Shown piece by piece: positions 1 through 8,444 of a stretch of DNA of 42,340 nt. How positions within the stretch are numbered: the first letter of the stretch is position 1; the number at the start of each line of letters is the position of its first letter. The DNA is taken from assembly GCA_900552465.1 (NCBI GenBank), contig URZO01000026.1, positions 1 to 42,340 of the forward strand. The letters run 5' to 3'. A program made the position numbers and the translations under genes. The notes under the pieces were generated by a model. That model was not told the DNA's origin, ran no database searches, and saw nothing but the letters and a program-made list of their open reading frames with translations. The stretch comes from an uncultured Parabacteroides sp. (GTDB lineage Bacteria > Bacteroidota > Bacteroidia > Bacteroidales > Tannerellaceae).

Positions 1-515
1 AACGCCGATGTCGAGAAATTCTCCATAAAAATTAAGAACAGCACCGGCACCACCAACGTCATCCGCCACAACACATTATTGCTACAACACTCCTCCGTCT
101 GTTCAAAAGCAATCGCACGGGCACAGTACATAATAATCCCCAATTTCGCCATTTCCGAAGGCTGGAACGTGAACCCGATTCCCGGAATCGTCACCCAACG
201 CCCCGCATCATTCAACGTAGTACCCGCAAACTTCGCCCACAACAGAAATATCAACGACATCCCCAGTACGATCTTGGCAAACGAAAGGAAATACTTGTAG
301 TGAAACGACTGCAATGTCAGAATCACCACCATACACCCGAACATCAAAAACAACTGCTTAATCAAATAATAACTGGTATTCCCTCCCCGCACACGAAACG
401 CCAGACTCCCCGTCGAAGAATACACCACGATCAACGAGGCCAGCATCAACCCGATGACCACGTACCACAACGTCCGATCCCCCTTAAATACCACCTTATT
501 CTTTAGATTCAACAT
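1..515 (-). CDS. ftsW: FtsW, septal peptidoglycan glycosyltransferase (3' end outside window)
   Basis: FtsW is the SEDS-family membrane enzyme that polymerises lipid II at the division septum together with the ftsI product. The frame starts at the ATG at 513-515 and stays open to base 1, so about 171 codons are visible and the C-terminal half is missing. The translation has several membrane segments and the SEDS signature around residues 110-130: NDAGRWVTIPG, then FQPSEMAKLG. It is last of the visible dcw genes, 75 bp after murD, as expected in Bacteroidales. Codon use is odd for this window: of 12 visible Gly codons 9 are GGG and none is GGC, and Leu is mostly TTG. It shares this bias with murD, mraY and most of murE but not with ftsI. 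Identity is firm; RodA is less likely because of the cluster. Confidence 0.9.
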   Translation of the reverse strand, partial: MLNLKNKVVFKGDRTLWYVVIGLMLASLIVVYSSTGSLAFRVRGGNTSYYLIKQLFLMFGCMVVILTLQSFHYKYFLSFAKIVLGMSLIFLLWAKFAGTTLNDAGRWVTIPGIGFTFQPSEMAKLGIIMYCARAIAFEQTEECCSNNVLWRMTLVVPVLFLIFMENFSTSA

Positions 516-590
516 ACTGATTTCTCGATTTATGATTAAGTGATTCCAGCCGCACAAAATCAACGTTTTTTATCTTTCAACTTTTAGTTT

Positions 591-1937
591 TTATCTTTTA
601 GTTTTTAACTTTTTCACCTTCTCCTTAAACATCTCCCCTCTATTCTCGTAATTCTTAAACAAGTCAAAACTAGCGCAACAAGGAGAAAGCAGGACTACAT
701 CCCCCTTCTCAGCCCGGCGATAAGCCACGTTCATCGTCTCATCCAGACTATGAGTATCCACCACCTCGCAGATCGGTGAGAACGCCTTAATCAACTTCTT
801 ATTATCCACTCCCATACAAATCAACAACTTCACCTTCTCCTTCACCAAATCAAACAACACGCTGTAATCATTTCCTTTATCTGTTCCTCCCGCAATCCAC
901 ACCACCGGAACGTGCATACTATCCAAAGCATACCAAGCCGAATCCACGTTTGTTGCCTTTGAATCATTAATATAAGTAACTCCATTCACCACATCCACCG
1001 TCTCCAAACGATGTTCCACCTGCGGGAATGTTGTCAATCCCTTCCTCAAATCCTCATCACTCACCCCAGTCTTCAAAGCAGCTAGTATTGCCGCCATAGT
1101 GTTATACACATTATGTCGTCCTTGAATCGTGACCTCCTGTTTGGCAATCCGGAACTCCCGATCTCTCCAACGGGCCACCACCGTATCCCCATCCATATAA
1201 GCATTTACCCCGGTGCAATTCGAATAAGTAAACCCGACTGCCTCCGGCAAAACATCCCCCTGTTCCACTCTCTCCCGCACAACCTCGCAATCATAACCAT
1301 ATATAAATAAATCCTCCTTCCGCATATTATTCAATATCCGGAACTTCGAATTCGCATAATTCTCAAATTTATAATCATACCGATCCAAATGGTCCGGTGT
1401 AATATTTGTCAATATGGCCGTGTCACAACGAAACTGGAACATTCCGTCCAACTGGAAACTCGACAATTCCACCACGTAAAACCGGTGTAAATCATCAGCC
1501 ACCTGTGCCGCCAGACTATTTCCCACGTTTCCGGCCAGTCCCACGTCATACCCGGCTTTCTCCAATATATGATACAACAACAATGTCGTTGTCGTCTTCC
1601 CATTACTTCCCGTAATACAATACATCTTCGCATCCGTGTACCGTCCCGCAAACTCAATCTCGGAAATCACCTCGATTCCTTTCTCCCTCAGCCCCACAAT
1701 CATCGGCAATTTATCCGGGATACCCGGACTTTTCACCACCAAATCCGCAGAGAAAATACGTTCTTCCGAGTGTTGTCCCTCTTCATACTCCACCCCCAAT
1801 TCCTCCAACACACGCTTATACTTGTCGGCCAACTTCCCCTTGTCCGACAAAAAAACCTCATACCCCAACTTCTTTCCTAACTTGGCAGCTCCCGCCCCAC
1901 TTTCTCCTCCGCCTAAAATAACCAAACGTTTCATCAT
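591..1937 (-). CDS. murD: UDP-N-acetylmuramoylalanine--D-glutamate ligase MurD
   Basis: Cytoplasmic ATP-dependent ligase that adds D-Glu to UDP-MurNAc-L-Ala. Length (448 residues) is normal for MurD. Visible features are an N-terminal GGGESG nucleotide-sugar fold loop (residues 9-14), the Mur ligase P-loop TGSNGKTTTT (109-118), ITPDHLDRY in the central domain, and NDSKATN in the ATP/substrate region. The start could be the first or second of two adjacent ATGs (1937 or 1934). It lies 20 bp after mraY in the same direction. The last codons run into an A-rich near-repeat (AAAAACTAAAAG occurs twice at the stop), so the C-terminal KKLKTKR tail looks like slippage-prone sequence. Codon use is GGG/GAG/ACG/TTG-rich like mraY and ftsW. 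Confidence 0.95.
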   Translation of the reverse strand: MMKRLVILGGGESGAGAAKLGKKLGYEVFLSDKGKLADKYKRVLEELGVEYEEGQHSEERIFSADLVVKSPGIPDKLPMIVGLREKGIEVISEIEFAGRYTDAKMYCITGSNGKTTTTLLLYHILEKAGYDVGLAGNVGNSLAAQVADDLHRFYVVELSSFQLDGMFQFRCDTAILTNITPDHLDRYDYKFENYANSKFRILNNMRKEDLFIYGYDCEVVRERVEQGDVLPEAVGFTYSNCTGVNAYMDGDTVVARWRDREFRIAKQEVTIQGRHNVYNTMAAILAALKTGVSDEDLRKGLTTFPQVEHRLETVDVVNGVTYINDSKATNVDSAWYALDSMHVPVVWIAGGTDKGNDYSVLFDLVKEKVKLLICMGVDNKKLIKAFSPICEVVDTHSLDETMNVAYRRAEKGDVVLLSPCCASFDLFKNYENRGEMFKEKVKKLKTKR

Positions 1938-1957
1938 TTTAGATTTTAAATTTCTTC

Positions 1958-3208
1958 TTATCGTATCTTCAACGTCACAATCGTTATCACCGCCAACGCA
2001 ATTCCCACGATCCAGAACCGGGTCACGATCTTCGGTTCCGGAATACCCTTCTTTTGGAAATGGTGATGTAACGGGGACATCAGGAATATCCGTCGTCCCT
2101 CCCCGAACTTTTTCTTTGTATATTTAAAATAACTGACCTGCATCATCACCGACAAATTCTCCACGAGGAAAATACCACACAGAATAGGGATCAGCAACTC
2201 CTTATGAATCATGATTGCAAACACGGCAATAATTCCCCCCAGCGACAAACTCCCCGTATCCCCCATAAACACTTGAGCCGGGAACGAGTTATACCACAGG
2301 AACCCGATCGTCGCCCCGATAAACGCAGCAATAAACACCACCAGCTCACCCGAATGTGGAATATACATGATATTCAAGTAATCCGCATACACCATATTAC
2401 CCGACACGTACGCCAGAATACCCAGTGTCGCTCCTACGATAGCCGAAGTCCCCGTTGCCAAACCGTCCAACCCATCCGTCAGATTCGCCCCGTTCGACAC
2501 CGCTGTAACAATCACGATCGTGATAATAATAAACACGATCCAACCGATCTCCTCGGCATAGTCCCCAAAAAGCGCCCCGAACCAAGCGTAATCAAACTCG
2601 TTATTCTTGAAAAAAGGAATCGTCGTCTTGGTCGATTTAATATCTTTCGTCAGAACCGTCTGGCTATTCTCGGACACAAACCCCTCATCTACAGTGCTGG
2701 TTACCACCCCGACTTCCGAAATGGAAACCTTCTCCCGGATCAGCACGTCATCGCTCACGTAAAGAGTTACCCCCACAATCAGCCCCAGACCCACTTGTCC
2801 GATCACCTTGAAACGTCCCTTCAACCCCTCCTTGTGCTTCCGGAACACCTTGATATAATCATCCAGAAAACCGATCAACCCCAACCAGATCGTCGAAACA
2901 ATCATCAATTGGATATACACGTTATCCAACCGGGCAAACAAGATCACTGGCACCAGAATCGCCAGCAGGATAATCACCCCGCCCATCGTCGGTGTTCCCT
3001 TCTTCTGCATCTGACCTTCCAATCCCAAGTCCCGGATTTCCTCCCCAACCTGTTGTTTCTGTAATATGCGGATAATACGCTTTCCCACTACCGTGGCAAT
3101 CAACAATGACAAAATCACCGCACAGGCTGACCGGAACGTGATATATTGAAACATCCCGGCTCCCGGGAAATCAAACTGTTCTAAATAATCAAAGATATGA
3201 TAAAACAT
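1958..3208 (-). CDS. mraY: Phospho-N-acetylmuramoyl-pentapeptide transferase MraY
   Basis: Integral membrane enzyme that transfers phospho-MurNAc-pentapeptide to undecaprenyl phosphate, making lipid I. The catalytic motifs are all present: FLDDYIK with D116-D117, NLTDGLDG with D245 and D248, FMGDTGS with D317, and the HHH cluster at 381-383 followed by FQKKG. At 416 residues it is longer than the roughly 360 of the E. coli enzyme. The extra length is a loop of about 60 residues near 150-215, rich in Ser/Thr/Val, which is usual for Bacteroidetes MraY. It starts 3 bp after the murE stop, so the two are probably translated together. Codon use belongs to the GGG/ACG-rich block. Confidence 0.96.
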   Translation of the reverse strand: MFYHIFDYLEQFDFPGAGMFQYITFRSACAVILSLLIATVVGKRIIRILQKQQVGEEIRDLGLEGQMQKKGTPTMGGVIILLAILVPVILFARLDNVYIQLMIVSTIWLGLIGFLDDYIKVFRKHKEGLKGRFKVIGQVGLGLIVGVTLYVSDDVLIREKVSISEVGVVTSTVDEGFVSENSQTVLTKDIKSTKTTIPFFKNNEFDYAWFGALFGDYAEEIGWIVFIIITIVIVTAVSNGANLTDGLDGLATGTSAIVGATLGILAYVSGNMVYADYLNIMYIPHSGELVVFIAAFIGATIGFLWYNSFPAQVFMGDTGSLSLGGIIAVFAIMIHKELLIPILCGIFLVENLSVMMQVSYFKYTKKKFGEGRRIFLMSPLHHHFQKKGIPEPKIVTRFWIVGIALAVITIVTLKIR

Positions 3209-3211
3209 GAC

Positions 3212-4675
3212 CTACAACTTAAATATTTCCTTAATAACCTCTTTATCATCAAAATGATGTTTCACACCCTTTATCTCTTGATAATCCTCGTGTCCCTTCC
3301 CGGCCACTAACACAATGTCCCCCTTTTTTGCCAACATCAACGCCACACGAATGGCCTCCTTCCGATCGGTGATCGCCAGCACCCGGCTTGCCGCCTCTTC
3401 CGGTACCCCAGCACGCATATCCTCGATAATCGCGGCAGGCTCCTCGCTTCGCGGATTATCGGACGTCAGGATCACCCGATCACTCAACCGACAGGCAACC
3501 TCCGCCATTTCTGGCCGTTTCGTCCGGTCCCGATCCCCCCCGGCACCAACCACCGTGATCACCAGCCCCTCTTTCTTCAGTCCCTCTATCGTCGACAACA
3601 CATTCTCCAACGCATCCGGCGTGTGTGCGTAATCCACGATAGCCATCACCCCCTCGTTCGATAAAATGGTCTCGAAACGTCCCGACACCGGCACCAGCAT
3701 ACTCATCACGGGCAACAATTCCTCTTTCCCGAAATCCAGCAATCGTGCACTCGCATAAACCGCCAGCAAATTATAAGCATTAAAATCCCCCACGAACCTC
3801 GTCCACACCTCGCTGCCGTCCAGCAGCAATAACGTCCCGTCCAGATGCCGTTCCAACGTCTTACAATTGAAATCTGCCATCCTCCTACAGGAGTAAGTAT
3901 ATTTACGGGCTACCGTGTTCTGCAACATCACCATCCCGTTCTTGTCATCCCCGTTCGTCAACGCAAAAGCCTTCTTCGGCAAGTGGTCAAAAAACGCCTT
4001 CTTCGCCTCGATATACGCTTTAAAAGTCTTGTGATAATCGAGATGATCGTGCGTGATATTCGAGAAAATCGCCCCATCAAAATCCAACCCGCTAATCCGT
4101 CTTTGGTCAATAGCGTGCGAACTCACCTCCATGAAACAATACTCACACCCGACCTCCACCATCCGGCTCATCAGCTCGTTAATCTCCATTGCGTCCGGTG
4201 TCGTGTGAGTAGCGTGAACCCTCTCATCACCAATATAATTACACACCGTTGACAAAAGTCCCGCTTTCCTTCCCAGCAAGCGCACCAGCTCGTACAACAA
4301 TGTCGCCGTCGTCGTCTTCCCGTTCGTCCCGGTCACCCCGACCAATATCAGGTTGTCCGAAGGATTCTCGTACCAATTAGACAACACCTTACCTAAGGCA
4401 TCCGCCGAATCTTTCACCCGGATGAAAACGGGATTGCCTTCGGATGCATGTATTTTTTCATCCGAAGGGATTTCCTCGCAGATTATTGCAGCAGCTCCTT
4501 TCCCGATTGCCCCTTCGATATAGGCATGGCCATCGACCGAGACACCGCGTACGGCCACAAACAAAAAGCCTTTTTCCACTTTACGGGAATCAGACTGGAT
4601 ACCTGTGATCTCGACATTTGCGTCTCCGACGATCTCAAGTACTTCCAACGGACGAATGAGTTCTTTTAGTTCCAT
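3212..4675 (-). CDS. murE: MurE, UDP-MurNAc-tripeptide synthetase (meso-diaminopimelate type), mosaic gene
   Basis: Adds the third residue of the peptidoglycan stem peptide. The P-loop GVTGTNGKTT is at residues 113-122 and the acceptor motif DNPR at 406-409; DNPR is the meso-diaminopimelate signature, as expected for Bacteroidales. Length 487 is normal. The gene looks mosaic. In residues 1-83 I count Glu codons GAA 8, GAG 3, and Gly codons GGC 3, GGT 2, GGA 2, GGG 2. After residue 100 I count GAA 5, GAG about 25, and GGG about 18 against GGC 1. The switch falls near codons 85-105 (about 4360-4420), just before the conserved P-loop. The reading frame is intact across it, so the product should be functional. 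It lies 3 bp after ftsI and 3 bp before mraY. Confidence 0.95.
   Translation of the reverse strand: MELKELIRPLEVLEIVGDANVEITGIQSDSRKVEKGFLFVAVRGVSVDGHAYIEGAIGKGAAAIICEEIPSDEKIHASEGNPVFIRVKDSADALGKVLSNWYENPSDNLILVGVTGTNGKTTTATLLYELVRLLGRKAGLLSTVCNYIGDERVHATHTTPDAMEINELMSRMVEVGCEYCFMEVSSHAIDQRRISGLDFDGAIFSNITHDHLDYHKTFKAYIEAKKAFFDHLPKKAFALTNGDDKNGMVMLQNTVARKYTYSCRRMADFNCKTLERHLDGTLLLLDGSEVWTRFVGDFNAYNLLAVYASARLLDFGKEELLPVMSMLVPVSGRFETILSNEGVMAIVDYAHTPDALENVLSTIEGLKKEGLVITVVGAGGDRDRTKRPEMAEVACRLSDRVILTSDNPRSEEPAAIIEDMRAGVPEEAASRVLAITDRKEAIRVALMLAKKGDIVLVAGKGHEDYQEIKGVKHHFDDKEVIKEIFKL
4360..4420. other. Codon-use breakpoint inside murE
   Basis: Left of this interval (towards base 1) the coding sequence on the minus strand is dominated by GGG, GAG, ACG, GTG and TTG. 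Right of it, murE codons 1-85 and all of ftsI use mixed GGC/GGA/GGT Gly and mostly GAA Glu. For comparison, the six Gly codons in ftsI residues 288-329 are GGC 3, GGT 2, GGA 1, with no GGG. The frame continues without interruption. It is consistent with a recombination junction or an assembly join; position is good to perhaps 60 bp. Confidence 0.65.
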
Positions 4676-4678
4676 AGT

Positions 4679-6874
4679 CTATTTTAACGTTAATGAGACT
4701 GTTTGTCCTTTCGACACCTTTGCCCCCGGTGATACGGATTGAGACGTGACACGCCCCATACCATTCAAGGAAGCCCGTAATCCGGCACTTTCCAACAGGT
4801 AAACGGCGTCTTTGGCACCCATACCGACCACGTTCGGCACAAGTCCTTCCCGAACAGGCAGATCTTTGAGTTTTATAACCTGCAGACTGTCGTCAATAGA
4901 AGTGGTCACCCATCGGGAAGCGGCCTCGTCTGTGTTCATATCAATATCCAGCCTGTCCAACACCTCGTCCAAAGCAACGCGGTCGCCTGCCTTCGGGTGC
5001 GGTATCGTGACAGCCAGCGAATCGCGTTCCATATCGCGGATATCGAAAGACATATGGCTGGCATATACTTTCTCGGCTATCGCCTTCACCACTCCACCGG
5101 ACATCGTTCCTCCCGAAGGATAGCCGATGCGCGGCTGGCGGATCACGACGATACAGGAGTATTTCGGTTCATCGGCCGGGAAATAACCGCAGAAAGCGAC
5201 CTGGTGGCCAGCCTGGCGATACACACCTCCCGATGCGATCTGCGCCGTACCGGTCTTTCCGGCTATCCGGACGAAATCGGAATGGACGGCCTTACCCGTA
5301 CCTTTCTCCACTACTCCTAACAGCATGTCTTTTATTATATTCAGCGTGCGTTCCGAACAGATCGATTCCCGTACCACTTCGGTCGAGAAACTCTGAACGG
5401 TCTTACCGTTATGCATAATCTCCTTGGTAAAGATCGGACGGACCATCTTCCCGTTATTGGCTATCGCATTATAGAAAGCCAGCGTGTAGATCGGCGGTAT
5501 CTGGGTTTCATAGCCGAACGACATCCAGGGAAGCGCCGTCTTCGACCAGTAGCGGACCGTATCATCAGGCCGGCGGATTTTAGCACGGCCGGCTCCGGGT
5601 ATTTCCAGATGCAGGTCTTCATTCAGACCGAGGCGGTAAAGCCCTTCTACATATTTAGTCGGATTCTTTTCATATCCTTTCAGGATGGTCTTGGCAACCC
5701 CGATATTGGAAGAGAACCAGATCGCCTGCTCCACCGAGATACGGCCGTACCCACCTCTATTGTTGTTATGGTCGGTCATACGGGCCCCTTTATACATATA
5801 AATACCGTTGCCTACATCTACCGTATCGCCGGGCTGGCAAACACCGTCTTCAAGGGCAACCATGATAGAGGCGACCTTGAATGTCGAACCGGGCTCCGTC
5901 TCGTCGGCAACAGCATGGTTCGTGTCTTCGCCGTAAACGCCTTCGCGGATACGTCCCATATTGGTAATCGCCTTCACCTCGCCTGTCGCCACTTCCATAA
6001 CGACAGCCGTACCGGATGCGGCATCGATCTTCTTCAACATATCGAGCAAAGACTTCTCGGCTATATCCTGGATATTAATATCGATTGTCGTACGGATATC
6101 CATTCCTTCCACCGGATCGACTTCCACGACATTCGTCCATCCGCCTCCCACGCGGCGTACGGAGTTCAGGCCGGCCTCACCATGCAGCAAGGTGTCGTAC
6201 TGTAATTCCAGCCCGTTCTTACCTTTCGTGAGGCCTGTCTTCGGGTCGATATCCCGGAAGGTATCGCCGATCGTACGGGAGGCTAATGATCCGAAAGGCT
6301 TCTGCCGCTCTACCATTTCCCGCGTATAGAAACCGCTCTTGAACCGTCCTAAACGGAAGAACGGGTATTTCTGTATTTCCTTCAGATCCGAATAGGAAAC
6401 CTTTCCTTCGTAAACAGGGAACTGGCGGCTTTTCTTCTTCAATCCGTTCAACAGATAGGTCTTATATCCGGCAGGCGTCCGGTTCTTCAACTTGCGGGAG
6501 AGATAAACGGAAAGCGAATCGATCCCGTTGTTCTTACTCTTCAAAAGCGTGTCCAGACTATTCCATTTGCTGGTCGGATGTGAATAGCAATCGGCATTGA
6601 AGTCGAGATACATATAAAAACAGGGCACACTGGTTGCCATCAACTTTCCATCGGAAGAATAGATATTTCCGCGGCTGGGATAGATCAGGCGGTTCGGACG
6701 TTTCTGGCTTTCAGCCACTTTCAGCCAGATATCCCTTTCTACGAAGGCCGTATCGCAAGCCCGCACCAAAATGCCTATTGCTACCAATCCGAGCAACAGC
6801 ACGATAAAGAAATAACAGAATAAAATCCGGTTACTCTTAGGGGCCAGTTCATTAGGTTCGTTCTCTTCAGCCAT
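4679..6874 (-). CDS. ftsI: FtsI-type penicillin-binding protein (septal transpeptidase) with C-terminal PASTA domain
   Basis: Class B penicillin-binding protein that cross-links peptidoglycan at the septum as partner of FtsW. It has a short cytoplasmic tail, one membrane anchor (about residues 17-37), a dimerisation/pedestal domain, and a transpeptidase domain. The active-site motifs are S330-T-F-K333 (nucleophile and base), S388-S-N390 and K540-T-G542. A single PASTA repeat occupies about residues 678-731 (VPNVVGM ... KGQTVSLTL). Length is 731. It starts 2 bp after the ftsL-like gene and ends 3 bp before murE. Codon use resembles rsmH and the rest of the window, unlike the genes downstream. 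Confidence 0.95.
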   Translation of the reverse strand: MAEENEPNELAPKSNRILFCYFFIVLLLGLVAIGILVRACDTAFVERDIWLKVAESQKRPNRLIYPSRGNIYSSDGKLMATSVPCFYMYLDFNADCYSHPTSKWNSLDTLLKSKNNGIDSLSVYLSRKLKNRTPAGYKTYLLNGLKKKSRQFPVYEGKVSYSDLKEIQKYPFFRLGRFKSGFYTREMVERQKPFGSLASRTIGDTFRDIDPKTGLTKGKNGLELQYDTLLHGEAGLNSVRRVGGGWTNVVEVDPVEGMDIRTTIDINIQDIAEKSLLDMLKKIDAASGTAVVMEVATGEVKAITNMGRIREGVYGEDTNHAVADETEPGSTFKVASIMVALEDGVCQPGDTVDVGNGIYMYKGARMTDHNNNRGGYGRISVEQAIWFSSNIGVAKTILKGYEKNPTKYVEGLYRLGLNEDLHLEIPGAGRAKIRRPDDTVRYWSKTALPWMSFGYETQIPPIYTLAFYNAIANNGKMVRPIFTKEIMHNGKTVQSFSTEVVRESICSERTLNIIKDMLLGVVEKGTGKAVHSDFVRIAGKTGTAQIASGGVYRQAGHQVAFCGYFPADEPKYSCIVVIRQPRIGYPSGGTMSGGVVKAIAEKVYASHMSFDIRDMERDSLAVTIPHPKAGDRVALDEVLDRLDIDMNTDEAASRWVTTSIDDSLQVIKLKDLPVREGLVPNVVGMGAKDAVYLLESAGLRASLNGMGRVTSQSVSPGAKVSKGQTVSLTLK

Positions 6875-6876
6875 CT

Positions 6877-7221
6877 TTACTTATACAATTCGTACGGCGG
6901 ATTCTTTGCCGCTTCCAGTTCTATACCTTGTTCTTCGATCAACAGTTCGATCTGCGACTGCCGGCTGTTGCCTGTCAGTTCCGAAGAGATAGACAACGCC
7001 TCAAAACGCACATCGCGCAGTTGTTGTTGCAGACGGTCGATCTCACGCAGTTTCTGCATGCAGGTGTAGCGGTTACCGATAAAGAAGAATACCAGGATGA
7101 CGATAAGCACAATCATACGCGTATGCTTAACGATGAAATCCTCTTTCAGAATCCCACCGCCCAGAATGTACAAAAGAGAGAAACGACTCTCTTTCTTCTT
7201 TTTCTTCTTTCCAGCATCCAT
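6877..7221 (-). CDS. ftsL: FtsL-like division protein
   Basis: A 114-residue single-pass membrane protein with a lysine-rich cytoplasmic start (GKKKKKK), one membrane segment at about 36-50 (IVLIVILVFFFIG), and a periplasmic helix rich in Leu/Gln/Glu (LREIDRLQQQLRDV) that should form a coiled coil. This is the FtsL topology; FtsL forms a complex with FtsQ and FtsB that activates FtsW-FtsI. The call rests on topology and position between rsmH and ftsI, since FtsL sequences are poorly conserved. Confidence 0.8.
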   Translation of the reverse strand: MDAGKKKKKKESRFSLLYILGGGILKEDFIVKHTRMIVLIVILVFFFIGNRYTCMQKLREIDRLQQQLRDVRFEALSISSELTGNSRQSQIELLIEEQGIELEAAKNPPYELYK

Positions 7222-7241
7222 AACCCTATATATCTACATAA

Positions 7242-8159
7242 CTACAATTTCTCTGCGATCCGCAACTTGGCACTCCGGGAACGGGGATTACGTTCGATCT
7301 CCTCGTCCGAAGGGACAATTACCTTATTATTTACCAAACGGAATGGTGATTTTATATTTCCAAAGAAATCTTGTTCCGTTTTACCCTCGAAGTTTCCTGT
7401 CTTCAGGAAGTTCTTCACTAAGCGATCTTCCAAGGAATGGTAGGTGATCACCACCAACCGGCCGCCGGGTTTCAACACCTGCAGCGTCTGTTGCAGCATC
7501 TCCTTCAAGGCACGCATCTCGTCGTTCACCTCGATACGAAGCGCCTGAAAGACCTGAGCCAGGAACTTCTTCTCCTTATCTTTTCCCGTAAAGGGTTTTA
7601 TCACTTCCAGAAAGTCGCCGATCGTTTCTATCTTCTTCGCTTCCCGGCTGCGTACCAGCACGGAGGCCAGCTTACGCGAAACTTTCAGTTCGCCGTAAAG
7701 ATAGAACAGGTCTGCCAACTGCTCTTCGGTATATGTATTGACGATATCCGCCGCAGTCTGTCCCGCACGAGTATTCATCCGCATATCCAGCGCACCGTCA
7801 AAACGAAAAGAGAACCCACGGTCCTTATCATCGAAATGATGAGAAGAGACACCCAGGTCCGCCAACAGTCCATCCACTTCACCCACTACATCGTGGTAGC
7901 GCATAAAGTTATACAAATAACGGAAATTACTACGGATAAAGACAAAACGGGGATCAGCCGGAATATTGTTTTCAGCACCGGCGTCCTGATCAAACCCATA
8001 AAGTACCCCTTCGTTATCCAGCCGGTTCAATATCTCGCGGGAGTGTCCTCCCCCTCCGAAGGTAACATCGACATACGTCCCGGAGGGCTGAATGTCCATT
8101 CCTTCCAAACTTTCACGAAGCATTACCGGCACATGATAACAGACTTCTTTTTCTTCCAT
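7242..8159 (-). CDS. rsmH: 16S rRNA (cytosine-1402-N4)-methyltransferase RsmH
   Basis: SAM-dependent methylase of C1402 in 16S rRNA, classically the first or second gene of the dcw cluster. I start it at the ATG at 8157-8159 (MEEKEVCYHVPVML), which gives 305 residues and places HVPVM at the usual N-terminus. An upstream in-frame ATG at 8231 would add 24 residues without family character. Visible motifs are GGGGHS (35-40, SAM binding), DLGVSSHHFDD (about 101-111) with GFSFRFDGALDMRMN, and ITYHSLEDRLVK near the C-terminus. No mraZ precedes it; instead the terminator of the S-layer-like gene lies 180 bp upstream. Confidence 0.95.
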   Translation of the reverse strand: MEEKEVCYHVPVMLRESLEGMDIQPSGTYVDVTFGGGGHSREILNRLDNEGVLYGFDQDAGAENNIPADPRFVFIRSNFRYLYNFMRYHDVVGEVDGLLADLGVSSHHFDDKDRGFSFRFDGALDMRMNTRAGQTAADIVNTYTEEQLADLFYLYGELKVSRKLASVLVRSREAKKIETIGDFLEVIKPFTGKDKEKKFLAQVFQALRIEVNDEMRALKEMLQQTLQVLKPGGRLVVITYHSLEDRLVKNFLKTGNFEGKTEQDFFGNIKSPFRLVNNKVIVPSDEEIERNPRSRSAKLRIAEKL

Positions 8160-8243
8160 TCCTTCGCTACTCTGTGTTAAACTTTTCCTTAAAATAAGGG
8201 CCCGTAGTTGATTGATTTGCACATACATCACCCTATCGGAGGG

Positions 8244-8275
8244 GAAAAGTACACATTTCCTAATTTAACCGCCAA
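8244..8275 (-). promoter_or_regulatory. Candidate promoter for the dcw operon (rsmH)
   Basis: On the minus strand a TTG (8273-8275) is followed after 21 bp by TACTTTTC (8244-8251), seven of eight bases of the Bacteroidetes -7 box TAnnTTTG with allowance for the Ns. Transcription would start about 80 bp ahead of the rsmH ATG. This is the only good candidate between the upstream terminator and rsmH. Not experimentally known. Confidence 0.35.
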
Positions 8276-8342
8276 GAAATATAAGAGAAAAGTAACAAAA
8301 AGTTTTCAACAGGTCGCCAAAGTGCTCACATATAAGCACAAA

Positions 8343-8374
8343 AAGCCTCTCCGATATTTCTACCGGAAAGGCTT
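8343..8374 (-). terminator. Terminator of the 8445-11792 surface-protein gene
   Basis: An 11-bp stem (AAGCCTCTCCG paired with CGGAAAGGCTT, one G-T position) encloses a 10-base loop. On the minus strand the stem is followed by TTTTTGTG, fitting intrinsic termination for the gene ending at 8445. It also insulates the dcw operon from that gene. Confidence 0.75.
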
Positions 8375-8444
8375 GTTTGTTGTCTGTCCTCCTTTCTCAC
8401 GAGAGGAGGAGCAGGTTTGATTTATTTAATTATAAATGCATCAA

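Noticed and set aside
1..512. Plus-strand frames at 79-300 and 300-506
   Set aside because: They are shadows of ftsW, whose minus-strand translation carries the SEDS signature.
2204..3064. A 286-codon plus-strand frame opposite mraY
   Set aside because: Very rich in His, Arg, Gln and Pro, as expected from the reverse of membrane-protein codons; mraY is complete on the other strand.
8160..8231. A 24-residue N-terminal extension of RsmH
   Set aside because: The added residues have no family similarity; the ATG at 8159 gives the standard HVPVM start.
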